Part shown: piece after piece, positions 7,742 to 16,560 of the stretch
Numbering within the stretch: position 1 is the first letter of the stretch
Layout: each line of letters starts with the position of its first letter
Assembly (NCBI GenBank): GCA_949282255.1
Contig: CASDPA010000005.1
Location: 1-64,000 of the forward strand
Length of the DNA stretch: 64,000 nucleotides
DNA from: an uncultured Spirochaetales bacterium
GTDB lineage: Bacteria > Spirochaetota > Spirochaetia > Sphaerochaetales > Sphaerochaetaceae
Direction: 5' to 3'
Made by a program: the position numbers and the translations under genes
The notes under the pieces: generated by a model
Databases searched by the model: none
Told to the model about the DNA's origin: nothing
The model's input: the letters and a program-made list of their open reading frames with translations, nothing else

Positions 7742-9778
7742 ATGCAATACATAAGATCAATATGTACATTATGCCACTGTGGGTGTGGAATTATTATCGG
7801 AGTGCAAGACAATAAAATGGTCAGCATACAGTCGGATATCGACCATCCTGCAAATAGAAATTATCTTTGCAAAAAAATAAAAGCCATTGAAGAGTTTTGC
7901 AAATCCAGCGACAGGCTGAAAAAACCATTAATCAGGACAAAACATGGATTAAAAGAATCATCATGGGAAAATGCTTATGATTTTGCTGCAGAAAAAATAT
8001 CCACCATTATGAATAAATTCGGAGCAGATTCCATCATGCGATGTTCAGGGGCCCCTGTAAGCTATAATGCAAGAGACGGCTTTTCTTTTTTCATGAAAGC
8101 AATTGGAACTGCAAATGCAACCGGATCATCAACATACTGCATGGTTCCCAGAGTCACAGCATTTTCAAATATTATAGGAGGAAAACCTGAACCGGATTTT
8201 GATAACTCCAATTATATAATCATGTGGGGAAGCAACCCAAAAGCAACCAATCGGATGGGAGGATATTGCGCATTTAATGGTATTCAAAACGTGCTTGACA
8301 GGGCAAGAAAGAGAAATTCAACTATAATTTTCATCGATCCTGTAAAATGCGAATCCATAAAAGAGAATGATTTTTGGGTCAAAATTAATCCTGGTTCAGA
8401 CATTTACCTCGCATTAGGCATGATCAGGGAAATCATTAACAACGAATTACATGATAAGGAATTCGTTTCAAACTATGCTGCAGGCTTTGAGCAATTGAAG
8501 GAGTATGTTCAGGAGTTTACGCCGGAGAAAGTCGAGGAGCAGACGGGTATCAATCAAGAAACAATAAAAACTATCGCAACAGATTTTGCAAAATCCGATA
8601 CAGCGCTGATTTGTGAAGGAAATGGGCTAGATATGTATTGTAATACAGTTTATACAGTCGAGGCTATTGCAACATTGTGTGCGATAACAGGGCGTATAGA
8701 TAGAAAAGGAGGCTTGGTATTTCTTCCTTTTGTTCCTCAGAAAACAATTAATGATTTGAATCCAGCCAGCATGAAACAAAAATATAAATATCCTCTGTTT
8801 CGGGATATCCCCTTCCCTGCTGTAAAAGAGAGTTTGCTAAACGAAGAAGAAGACCGCCCAAGAGCAATGATTGTACATCATGCAAATCCTGCATTAATCA
8901 ATTCAAATCGTGCAAGAACAGCAGAGGCTTTGAGGAAATTGGATTTTCTCCTTGTCAGTGATATCTTCTTAACAGCTACAGGAAATGAGGCCGATTTGGT
9001 CTTGCCGGAAACAATCTCTTTTGAAAGTTTTGGTTATAAAGCATATACCAGTTTCGATAAGCCTTTTGTAGCATTGCAACAACCTATTTTTACCCCGCCA
9101 GAAGGAATGAGATCGGTTTTTGTCAATGAGTTTGAAATTGCCAAAAGAATCGGGATTGCAGAAAAATATCCTTATCATGATGAGATATCTTGGATAAATT
9201 ATGCGCTTTCTCCAGCCGGAATCACTTTTGAAGACTTAAAAAGCAAGCATATAATATTTTTTGACAAACAAATAGTTTATGAAAAATATAAAACAGCCGG
9301 ATTCCGTACAAAAAGCGGGAAAGCGGAATTATATTCAACAAAAAAATCAGAAAATGGATATTGCCCAGTTCCGCAAGCCTATTCAGGCATACCAAATAAA
9401 GACGAAGATGCTGAAGAGTATCCTTTCATTGCAATAAACTATAGGCCTGGAACATTTGTACATACAAAATTACATAATATAAAAGCACTTACAAACGAAC
9501 ATGATTTTCCAAAGGCTTGGCTTAATGAGAAAATGATGCATAAATATAATCTTCTAGAAAAGACTCACATAATAGTCGAATCTAAAAACGGTTCTGTTGA
9601 ATTTGAAACAAATTTGAAAAAGGATCTCGATGACAACCAAATTATGATTGAATTCGGCTGGGGCAATCCAACTGATGGCAAACAGGATATCAATACTCTT
9701 ACGAACGATACCTTCTTCGATCCTATTTCAGGCACAACATCAAATAGATCATATCGAGTAAAAATAACAAAGGCATAA
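7742..9778 (+). CDS. Molybdopterin oxidoreductase, DMSO reductase family
   Basis: A 678-aa catalytic subunit. The N-terminal [4Fe-4S] site is C8-x2-C11-x3-C15-x27-C43. Cys133 (in STYCMVPR) aligns by position with the Cys/SeCys that binds molybdenum in formate dehydrogenases. MWGSNPKATN (161-170) and GRIDRKGG are MGD-binding blocks, and the C-terminal dinucleotide-binding domain contains NYRPGTF. No signal peptide (no Tat twin-arginine) is seen, so it should be cytoplasmic. No electron-transfer partner is adjacent. It follows gntR closely (GGAGAGG before ATG) and the opposite operon ends in mobA. The substrate is unknown; formate, an aromatic or a hydroxylated acid are all possible. Confidence 0.85.
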   Translation: MQYIRSICTLCHCGCGIIIGVQDNKMVSIQSDIDHPANRNYLCKKIKAIEEFCKSSDRLKKPLIRTKHGLKESSWENAYDFAAEKISTIMNKFGADSIMRCSGAPVSYNARDGFSFFMKAIGTANATGSSTYCMVPRVTAFSNIIGGKPEPDFDNSNYIIMWGSNPKATNRMGGYCAFNGIQNVLDRARKRNSTIIFIDPVKCESIKENDFWVKINPGSDIYLALGMIREIINNELHDKEFVSNYAAGFEQLKEYVQEFTPEKVEEQTGINQETIKTIATDFAKSDTALICEGNGLDMYCNTVYTVEAIATLCAITGRIDRKGGLVFLPFVPQKTINDLNPASMKQKYKYPLFRDIPFPAVKESLLNEEEDRPRAMIVHHANPALINSNRARTAEALRKLDFLLVSDIFLTATGNEADLVLPETISFESFGYKAYTSFDKPFVALQQPIFTPPEGMRSVFVNEFEIAKRIGIAEKYPYHDEISWINYALSPAGITFEDLKSKHIIFFDKQIVYEKYKTAGFRTKSGKAELYSTKKSENGYCPVPQAYSGIPNKDEDAEEYPFIAINYRPGTFVHTKLHNIKALTNEHDFPKAWLNEKMMHKYNLLEKTHIIVESKNGSVEFETNLKKDLDDNQIMIEFGWGNPTDGKQDINTLTNDTFFDPISGTTSNRSYRVKITKA

Positions 9779-9841
9779 GATTGTTTAAAAATATAGTCCA
9801 TAAAATATGAAATCGGCCATAAAGCTTGAATAAAAATGTCA

Positions 9842-9870
9842 TTGACATTCCATCTTTTATATTTTATATG
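9842..9870 (+). promoter_or_regulatory. Promoter of the queuosine-transport pair
   Basis: TTGACA (9842-9847), 17-nt spacer, TATATG (9865-9870). The start would fall near 9877, leaving a leader of about 26 nt that includes AAAGGA before the ATG at 9903. Confidence 0.55.
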
Positions 9871-9902
9871 TTTTCTAGCCGAAAACAGGCAAAGGAAAAC
9901 AT

Positions 9903-10592
9903 ATGAAATACAAGGTACCGGAGCACCCTTCAAAAAACCGGATCGGGGATTTCAGCCCATTAGTGGTCGTCTCCGCGGTCCTGGTGATGCTTTACACTAC
10001 GGCGAACATCATGGCCGTCAAAGTCATTTCTATCGCAGGAATCTCACTTTTCGATGCAGGAACAATCACTTTCCCCTTAGCATACATGTTCGGAGATGTG
10101 CTGGCTGAGATATGGGGATATAAGATTGCCAAAAAGGTGATAATACTGACCTTTTTCTGTAATCTGCTGATGATAATCTTCTTATCAATAGGAATATATC
10201 TGCCCTATCCGGAATACATGCAATCCACGCAGGAAGCTTATGCGGCCATTTTCACATACGTCCCAAGAATCGTATTCTCATCGCTTCTTGCTTTCTTATC
10301 CGGCGAACTTGTCAATGCAAAGGTTCTTGTCAAAATCAAAGAAAGGCAGAAGGATGGAAGATATCTCTGGGTAAGGACGATATTCTCCTCGGTAGTCGGA
10401 TATCTTTTCGACACTGTCCTGTTTGTGATTCTCGCATTCTGGGGTACTGTGCCGGCAAAAGACATCCTTTCAATGATAGCTGTCCAATATGTTGCAAAAA
10501 CAGTGATCGAGGCGTGCCTGGGCACTCCGCTCGCCTACTCGCTCATATATTATTTGAGGAAGAAATATGCAGGATCTGATCAGATACAGTAA
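9903..10592 (+). CDS. yhhQ: Queuosine precursor transporter (YhhQ/VUT family)
   Basis: A 229-aa membrane protein with about six hydrophobic segments. It carries the family features LYTTANIMAVKV in the first helix, TFPLAYMFGDVLAEIWGY, the FLSGELVNAKVLVK block and a C-terminal ACLGTPLAY. The family takes up preQ0, preQ1 or queuine for tRNA modification. The downstream radical-SAM gene starts inside its 3' end (26-nt overlap), arguing for a joint queuosine salvage role. Confidence 0.88.
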   Translation: MKYKVPEHPSKNRIGDFSPLVVVSAVLVMLYTTANIMAVKVISIAGISLFDAGTITFPLAYMFGDVLAEIWGYKIAKKVIILTFFCNLLMIIFLSIGIYLPYPEYMQSTQEAYAAIFTYVPRIVFSSLLAFLSGELVNAKVLVKIKERQKDGRYLWVRTIFSSVVGYLFDTVLFVILAFWGTVPAKDILSMIAVQYVAKTVIEACLGTPLAYSLIYYLRKKYAGSDQIQ

Positions 10593-11256
10593 AATAGAAA
10601 AAGGCATGAAGCGGGAATTTTTGCTTTTGAGAGGCCTTGGCTGCAAATGGAGAAAATGCACGTTCTGCGACTATTATGAAGACAGGAGCGACGATCCGTT
10701 TCCATTGAATAAAAGCATCCTTGACAGGGTAACAGGGGAATTTGGAGTTCTTGACATAATCGATTCCGGTTCCTGCTTTGAACTGGATAAAGATACCATA
10801 GCCTACATCAGAAAGATTATAGAAGAAAAAAACATACACACCCTATGGCTTGAAACCCATTACATGTACAGGTCGCGTCTTAAAGAATTTGCAGCACTTT
10901 TTCCATGCAGAGTCAAATACAGAGCGGGAATTGAAACATTCAATCCTAGGCTGAGGAAAAGCTGGAACAAAGGCATACCGGACGAAGTGACAGCAGAAAT
11001 GATAAGCAAGGATTTTCAGGGAATCTGTCTTCTTACAGGCATCAAGGGACAAAGTAAAGAAGACATACTCAAAGATCTTGAACTTGCTGAAAAATATTTC
11101 GAATACTATTCCGTGAATCTCTTCTGTCCCAATTCAACAGCAACACAAAGGGATGAGGAACTTGCCGCTTTCGTATGCATAAGAGTTAAAGAAATCCTGA
11201 AAGACCGACCTAAAGCGGAACTGCTTATTGAAAATACGGATCTAGGGGTTGGTTAA
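10567..11256 (+). CDS. Small radical-SAM-like protein, candidate queuosine salvage lyase
   Basis: A 229-aa protein with a cysteine motif C26-x4-C31-x2-C34 (in GCKWRKCTFCDYY), one residue longer than the classical CX3CX2C of radical-SAM enzymes. Other visible blocks are DSGSCFELD, RAGIETFNP (like the GIE.. strand of SAM barrels) and LTGIKGQ. Clostridial queuosine salvage uses a radical-SAM lyase (QueL) encoded beside such transporters; I suggest the same role from context, not from a proven match. The start overlaps yhhQ by 26 nt. Confidence 0.6.
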   Translation: MQDLIRYSKIEKGMKREFLLLRGLGCKWRKCTFCDYYEDRSDDPFPLNKSILDRVTGEFGVLDIIDSGSCFELDKDTIAYIRKIIEEKNIHTLWLETHYMYRSRLKEFAALFPCRVKYRAGIETFNPRLRKSWNKGIPDEVTAEMISKDFQGICLLTGIKGQSKEDILKDLELAEKYFEYYSVNLFCPNSTATQRDEELAAFVCIRVKEILKDRPKAELLIENTDLGVG

Positions 11257-11291
11257 CACAATCACCCTCAAGGCTAGAGGCGGGGAAAATG

Positions 11292-11918
11292 CTAATCCAG
11301 ATCATGAGTTATATGTTCCCTCAATATTTTCTTACATTCATCGAAGTTTCCAACAAGAATACTTTGCAGGATCAAATTATGCTGGGCAATATAATGATTC
11401 AGATGTTCTTCCTTTGGACATTGTACGAATCTGACCAATTGGAACTGGGAATCCATCAGCTCATATATTCTTGATAAAGCCGAATTGTCCGAACAGCCTA
11501 TCAATGTACTATGAAATAAGCTGTCCAATTCCAAAACTTTTCCGCGTTCTCCATTCGCTTGGGCAATATTACAATCTGCAACAATTTTTGAAAGCTTGAG
11601 AAAATCGGCTTTGAATAAATCATCTTTCAGATTATCAATTGCCATGGACTCCAGATTATAACGTACCAGAACAATATCCCTTGCCTGCTTCTCATCAATG
11701 GAACAAACCCTTGCATTGCTATGCGGTTTCAAAGTAACAAGACCATATTCGGCCAAACGCCTCAAAGCCTCTCTTATCGGGGTACGGGATACACCAAATT
11801 GCGAAGCAATTGCCTCTTCTGATATCGGCATGCCGCTTTTCAACTCCCCGCTGAGAATTTTATCTTTCAACAAAAAATATATCTGCTCTGCAAGTGAATT
11901 ATGTAATTCGCTTCTCAT
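11292..11918 (-). CDS. GntR-family regulator with FCD domain
   Basis: A 208-aa protein: an N-terminal winged helix with EEAIASQFGVSRTPIREALR, then a helical FCD domain with LDSLFHSTLIGCSDN and the terminal HNLILQSIL and LREHI helix. It lies just downstream of the nucleoside/ABC operon on the same strand, separated from it by that operon's terminator. TTGTATAC-type dyads near the operon promoter at 18.8 kb are plausible targets. Upstream, TTATGAA-N6-TTCATAA at 11979-11998 could be an autoregulatory site. Confidence 0.85.
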   Translation of the reverse strand: MRSELHNSLAEQIYFLLKDKILSGELKSGMPISEEAIASQFGVSRTPIREALRRLAEYGLVTLKPHSNARVCSIDEKQARDIVLVRYNLESMAIDNLKDDLFKADFLKLSKIVADCNIAQANGERGKVLELDSLFHSTLIGCSDNSALSRIYELMDSQFQLVRFVQCPKEEHLNHYIAQHNLILQSILVGNFDECKKILREHITHDLD

Positions 11919-12002
11919 AGGCCCCTTCTAAATTACAATACCTAACAACATAAAATATTACAATCAAAAATAATAACATTATGAATTATTTTTCATAAAA
12001 TC

Positions 12003-12038
12003 ACAAAAAGAAAACCTTTACCAGCGATAAAGGTTTTC
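12003..12038 (-). terminator. Rho-independent terminator of the ABC/nucleoside operon
   Basis: A perfect 11-bp stem (GAAAACCTTTA, 12010-12020, with 12028-12038) and a 7-nt loop, followed on the minus strand by TTTTTGT. It begins 7 nt past the stop of the last operon gene. Confidence 0.85.
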
Positions 12039-12044
12039 TCATAC

Positions 12045-13037
12045 TCAAACACACATATCCATAGCCCAACGTCTCACCAGATCTTCGCCTTTCACAGAAT
12101 AGGCAAATTTAATATTAGGTGTTTTTCCGCATAGCCCCTTATAATCAATCACAGTCTCACCATCACATAATCCTCCAACTGCAATATCTGCATATACGTC
12201 AATAGTTTTAAACCAATCGGGTTCAATCAGATAAGCAGTGGCAGTCAGATCATTCAAGCCAATCCCTTGTCCCCTGGTTGGAACCTGCTCACTCGCTTTG
12301 ATTTTCTTTATCACCCTTCCTTCATTGTCCTTGACCAATTTTACGGCCTTCTCGCGCCGAAAAGCCAATATCGAAATGATAAAATCGGTTATTGCGGTTT
12401 TATTTTTTGCTATCTCATCAAGATCCTCAACCCTCTGAGTGACCAGGTCGCATACATCAAGCCCTATTTGAACAACAGGGATACCGCTTGAGTAGACAAT
12501 TTTTGCAGCCTCTGGATCAACAGCTGGATTGAAGCTTGCCTTTGGGGATTGATTTCCGGATACGCGAACAGCTCCTCCCATGAATATGATTTCCTTGACA
12601 TTATTCTTAAAATCCTTATCCAACAAAATAGCTAAAGCTATATTTGTCAAAGGGCCTAATGCAAGTATCGTAACAGGTTCAGGAGATGTTTTAACCATCC
12701 TTATCATTTCCACAGGAGCAAAACCAGGAGACACCTTTTTGGATGGCAAAGGCAAGCCCAGATCGCCCAATCCGTCATCACCATGAATCCAGGTGGCTTT
12801 GATTCCTTTTCTACATAAAGGCTTATAAGCACCTTTAAAAACTGGAATATCACTCCGACCCGCAATTTCGGTCACATGTAAGGCATTAACAGCACACTTG
12901 TCAACATCCACATTCCCATTAACCACCGTTATTGCCAGGACATCAATAATGTCAGAGTTTGCCAGAACCCACAAAATGGAGGTTGCATCATCATCACCGG
13001 GATCTGTATCAATAATCACTTTCTTCACATCAAGCAT
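12045..13037 (-). CDS. Nucleoside hydrolase (IunH family), copy 2
   Basis: A 330-aa inosine-uridine-preferring type hydrolase that cleaves the N-glycosidic bond of ribonucleosides. The calcium-binding signature IIDTDPGDDDA lies at the N-terminus, MGGAVRVSGN mid-protein, and the late Asp ligand in GLNDLTA. The ATG at 13037 is favoured over a GTG two codons earlier because AAGGCGG then sits at a usable distance. It is clearly a paralogue of the upstream gene: AKIVYSSGIPVVQIGLDVCD is shared. Base specificity is not readable. Confidence 0.85.
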   Translation of the reverse strand: MLDVKKVIIDTDPGDDDATSILWVLANSDIIDVLAITVVNGNVDVDKCAVNALHVTEIAGRSDIPVFKGAYKPLCRKGIKATWIHGDDGLGDLGLPLPSKKVSPGFAPVEMIRMVKTSPEPVTILALGPLTNIALAILLDKDFKNNVKEIIFMGGAVRVSGNQSPKASFNPAVDPEAAKIVYSSGIPVVQIGLDVCDLVTQRVEDLDEIAKNKTAITDFIISILAFRREKAVKLVKDNEGRVIKKIKASEQVPTRGQGIGLNDLTATAYLIEPDWFKTIDVYADIAVGGLCDGETVIDYKGLCGKTPNIKFAYSVKGEDLVRRWAMDMCV

Positions 13038-13049
13038 ATTCACCGCCTT

Positions 13050-14039
13050 TTATTGAAGCCTCGCTATGAACAGCTTCATATCATCAACCCACCGATCTAC
13101 AAGATCACGACCTTTAACATCAAAGGCAAACTCGGCATTAGGATTTTTACCTGTCAACCCATTGAGATCCGCAATTGTCTCCCCGCAGCAAATACCTTCA
13201 GTCTCGATATCAATATACGTCCTGAAAGTTTTAAACAATGAACTGTCAATCAAATATCCAGTTGCTGTTAAATCATTCAATCCTATCCCCTTGCGGCTCA
13301 TGATAAAGGGAAAATCACTATCATCCTGCCCCGGATATGATACATTCAAGATCCTGTCGCCCCTACGTCTAAGCAATTTGCCAATTATATCCCCCAAAAT
13401 GCCGCCACAACCGACTATGCTCTCAACATCTTCTTCATACTGTGTGACAAGATCGCATACATCAAGCCCTATCTGAACTACAGGAATACCGCTGGAATAA
13501 ACGATTTTTGCAGCATCTGGGTCCACCTTCAGATTATAGCTTGCCCTTGGGGATTCATTTCCTCCGCACCTTACGGCACCTCCCATAAAAATAATTTTCC
13601 CAATATGGGAGGCAACATCCGGATCAAACATCAACGAAAGGGCAATATTTGTCAAAGGGGCAAGGGACAATATCGTTACGGGCTCTGCGGATCTCATGGC
13701 CAGTTCAGCAATTCTTTGAGGTGCATAACCGGGAGAGACCTGAAGTCGAGACTTGGATAAGCCAATATCGCCCAATCCATCCTTGCCATGATACCAATCG
13801 GCATTTATAACCTCCTTTAAAAGAGGCCTATAAGAACCTTTATACACAGGTATATCATCCCTTCGGCAAAGTTCTACAGCCTTTAACGCATTCTCCACAC
13901 ATAAATCAATGCCGACATTTCCATTCGTCACCGTTATTGCCTTCAAATCGAATACTGGATTTGCTAATACCCAGAGAAGTGAGACAAAATCATCAACTCC
14001 GGGATCAGTATCTATTATCAAAGGTATTTTCGCACTCAT
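13050..14039 (-). CDS. Nucleoside hydrolase (IunH family), copy 1
   Basis: A 329-aa member with LIIDTDPGVDDFVSLLW at the N-terminus, MGGAVRCGGN in the middle and GLNDLTATG near residue 245, all metal/ribose-binding blocks of the family. Its ATG overlaps the stop of the rpiB-like gene (ATGA, 14036-14039). The tandem pair probably arose by duplication and may split purine and pyrimidine or normal and modified nucleosides. Confidence 0.85.
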   Translation of the reverse strand: MSAKIPLIIDTDPGVDDFVSLLWVLANPVFDLKAITVTNGNVGIDLCVENALKAVELCRRDDIPVYKGSYRPLLKEVINADWYHGKDGLGDIGLSKSRLQVSPGYAPQRIAELAMRSAEPVTILSLAPLTNIALSLMFDPDVASHIGKIIFMGGAVRCGGNESPRASYNLKVDPDAAKIVYSSGIPVVQIGLDVCDLVTQYEEDVESIVGCGGILGDIIGKLLRRRGDRILNVSYPGQDDSDFPFIMSRKGIGLNDLTATGYLIDSSLFKTFRTYIDIETEGICCGETIADLNGLTGKNPNAEFAFDVKGRDLVDRWVDDMKLFIARLQ

Positions 14040-14533
14040 ACCGATAACGCCCCTTTACCATCACCATTCCATCCAACAGGACGATCTGTGAAATTGGTTT
14101 TTTCAATATCCTGGATCAGATGTAAGGAAATGTCATGACGACCGCCTTCATACCCCATTGTCAACCAAGCTTTCAAAATGTCAATAGCTTCATTTTCTCC
14201 TATGCACTTTCCTCCAAAACACAACACATTGGATTTGTTATGTGCCGATGTGGCTTTTCCCTGATATGTCGAATAGCATAAAGCTGCTCTTATTCCCTTA
14301 TATTTATTTGCCGCAATCGACATGCCTATGCCTGTACTGCATATCAGGATACCCCTGTCAGCCATTCCCTTCTGTATGGCACAACATACTTTTGCAGCAT
14401 AATAAGGATACCTCACTATCTCTTCAGAGTCGGAACCATAATTGATAACCTCATAGCCGTTTTCTTCAAGAAAGCGTATCAATGCCTTTTTCAGACAATA
14501 TCCACCATGGTCATTGCCTATTGCAATTCTCAT
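14036..14533 (-). CDS. RpiB/LacAB-family sugar-phosphate isomerase
   Basis: A 165-aa protein with IAIGNDHGGYCLK at the N-terminus, the active-site loop ICSTGIGMSIAANK and SAHNKSNVLCFGG. RpiB interconverts ribose-5-P and ribulose-5-P; relatives act on allose- or galactose-phosphates. The ATG at 14533 has GGAGG 7 nt upstream; an in-frame TTG five codons earlier is rejected. With nucleoside hydrolases downstream, a role in handling the released pentose is natural, although no kinase is present in the operon. Confidence 0.8.
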   Translation of the reverse strand: MRIAIGNDHGGYCLKKALIRFLEENGYEVINYGSDSEEIVRYPYYAAKVCCAIQKGMADRGILICSTGIGMSIAANKYKGIRAALCYSTYQGKATSAHNKSNVLCFGGKCIGENEAIDILKAWLTMGYEGGRHDISLHLIQDIEKTNFTDRPVGWNGDGKGALSV

Positions 14534-14551
14534 TTCAAACCTCCGCAAAAG

Positions 14552-15649
14552 CTACTTATCCATACGGTAATAATCCAATTTGTCATCATCTATCTCCACT
14601 CCAAGGCCTATCCCTTCCGGAACATGGAGATAACCATCCTTATATGTCAATGGTGTTGTTACAATATCATCAACAAGCAATGTCGGTCCTGTAATATCGG
14701 AGGTATCGACAAAATCACGCATACTGGCAGCCAAGTGAGCACATGCGGCCGTACCTACCCCCATCTCCAGCATCGTACCTATACAAACAGGCAGACCGGC
14801 ACCAATGGCAACAGCCTCTATCTGTTTCGAACCAATAAAGCCGCAAGGACGCCCGATTTTGATATTGATGATATCCGCCGCATCGTTTCTAGCCAGCTCG
14901 AAAACACTTTCAGGTGTCGTAGCACTTTCACAGGCAAGCAAAGGAGTATGCAATGATTTCCTGATGTTTCTCATCGCAGATGGATGCATATGCGAGCTTG
15001 GCTGCTCAATCAGTGTAAGGCCATATTTTTCCATTTCCTGCAATGCAGCGATGCACGTCGTACCAAAATATCCTTCATTAGCATCTACCCTGAGCTGGAT
15101 GTCCGGCCCTACAAACTCTCTTATCATGCGTACCAATTTCACATCAAAATCATAGTCGAGCCCTATTTTGATCTTGAAAGCCTTGAAACCCATTTCCATA
15201 TACATTTCCAGATCCTTCTGCACTGTCTTGAAATCTTTGATCCCAATGCTCTGGCATACAGGAATCTTCGTGCGATAGGCCCCTCCCAGAAGCTGATAAA
15301 CAGGGACTCCCAGTTTTTTCGCTTTCAGGTCATGTAATGCGATATCGACCAAAGCCTTTGAGAAGCGGCGTTCCCTGATGCATCTGAATTTATTCATTAT
15401 TGCATTTATGTTTAGGGGATCCGGCTCCTCCATCAATATCGGAGCAAAAAACTTCAAGCAAGTATTTACGATATCCGAAGGACATTCACCCTCAAACCAC
15501 CTTCCAATCTCGCCAATACCGACAATCCCCTCATCGGTATGCAACTTCATAACAACATATCCGCCACCAAAATCATTAATGGTTGAAATCTTCCATTCCG
15601 TATTGAATGGAATGATTACCGGGATAGCCTCGACTTTTGTAATTCTCAT
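14552..15649 (-). CDS. Enolase-superfamily enzyme (muconate cycloisomerase subgroup)
   Basis: A 365-aa protein with an N-terminal capping domain and a modified TIM barrel. Catalytic features are the KxK pair in FKAFKIKIG, the first metal Asp in RVDANEG, Glu in LIEQP, the third metal ligand in ACESATT, and the opposing Lys in INIKIG. This Lys/Lys arrangement defines the MLE subgroup, which contains dipeptide epimerases, N-acylamino acid racemases and cycloisomerases. It is unusual beside nucleoside hydrolases; specificity is unknown. It lies 31 bp after the second permease gene. Confidence 0.82.
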   Translation of the reverse strand: MRITKVEAIPVIIPFNTEWKISTINDFGGGYVVMKLHTDEGIVGIGEIGRWFEGECPSDIVNTCLKFFAPILMEEPDPLNINAIMNKFRCIRERRFSKALVDIALHDLKAKKLGVPVYQLLGGAYRTKIPVCQSIGIKDFKTVQKDLEMYMEMGFKAFKIKIGLDYDFDVKLVRMIREFVGPDIQLRVDANEGYFGTTCIAALQEMEKYGLTLIEQPSSHMHPSAMRNIRKSLHTPLLACESATTPESVFELARNDAADIINIKIGRPCGFIGSKQIEAVAIGAGLPVCIGTMLEMGVGTAACAHLAASMRDFVDTSDITGPTLLVDDIVTTPLTYKDGYLHVPEGIGLGVEIDDDKLDYYRMDK

Positions 15650-15680
15650 ATATATCTCCTCCTAAAAAAACTATCTTTTC

Positions 15681-16550
15681 TCAGCCCTTCACTCCGGAGC
15701 TGCTGATGCCTTCTACAAAACCACGTTGAAATATAAAATATAGAATCAATACAGGTAGACAGGATAATAGAGTAGCCGCCATCATCAGATGCCAGTCTGT
15801 AAAATACTGCCCCTGATACTGGCTGAGTCCCAACTGGATCGTTTTCATTTCCGGTGTTATCGTCATAATCAACGGCCAAAGGAAGTCATTCCAGGAATTG
15901 GTGAAATTAAATATTCCAGAAGCAATCAATCCCGGACCCGAAAGCGGCAAGCAGATTTGGAAGAAGGTCCTGTATTCGGATGCTCCGTCAACCCTTGAAG
16001 CCTGCAAAAGCTCCGATGGAACGCTTTTGAAGAATTCCCGCAGCAGATATATTCCCATAGTCGTCGCCATGTTAGGAAGAATCAAAGCCATGAATGTATC
16101 GATCAGGCCTGTACCGCCAATACCGAATATGTCATTGCCACCAACCAAAGGAAATTTCTTAAACATTATGAACATCGGTATCATGGTCACCTGAACAGGA
16201 ATCATTATCGTACCCAGGATAAAAAGGAAAACAATTTTCTTTCCTGGAAAACGCAATTTAGCCAATGCATATCCGGCAGCAGAATTCAAAATCAATGAAA
16301 TAATGGTGGCCGAACAAGTAACAATCACGCTGTTCAAAAAATATCTTCCAAAATCAATTGCCCTAACCGCTTCCAAATAGTTTGAAAACATTATCTTTGA
16401 AGGAATCAATTTTGGAGGCCATGCAAACACTTCAGCTGCCGGAGTCAAAGATGTGGATAACATCACGACAAACGGCAACAGGACTATTACGCTTCCAACC
16501 CCAAGAATAAAATAGCAGAAACAATGTAATAAGGTATTTCTCTTCCGCAT
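15681..16550 (-). CDS. ABC sugar-type permease (MalG-like)
   Basis: A 289-aa inner-membrane subunit with six predicted helices. The EAA loop is visible as ELLQASRVDGASEYRTFFQI, and the C-terminus ends with FQRGFVEGISSSGVKG, typical of carbohydrate uptake CUT1 permeases. It follows the partner permease by 10 nt. No ATPase is encoded in the operon, so a shared MsmK-like ATPase elsewhere must energise it. Confidence 0.9.
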   Translation of the reverse strand: MRKRNTLLHCFCYFILGVGSVIVLLPFVVMLSTSLTPAAEVFAWPPKLIPSKIMFSNYLEAVRAIDFGRYFLNSVIVTCSATIISLILNSAAGYALAKLRFPGKKIVFLFILGTIMIPVQVTMIPMFIMFKKFPLVGGNDIFGIGGTGLIDTFMALILPNMATTMGIYLLREFFKSVPSELLQASRVDGASEYRTFFQICLPLSGPGLIASGIFNFTNSWNDFLWPLIMTITPEMKTIQLGLSQYQGQYFTDWHLMMAATLLSCLPVLILYFIFQRGFVEGISSSGVKG

Positions 16551-16560
16551 ACGTCACTCC

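Noticed and set aside
9870-9890. Possible preQ1-like pseudoknot before the queuosine transporter (GTTTTC/GAAAAC stem, loop GCC pairing with GGC)
   Set aside because: The loop is only 5 nt, too small for known preQ1 aptamers, and the best promoter places the transcription start near 9877, so the first strand of the stem would not be transcribed.
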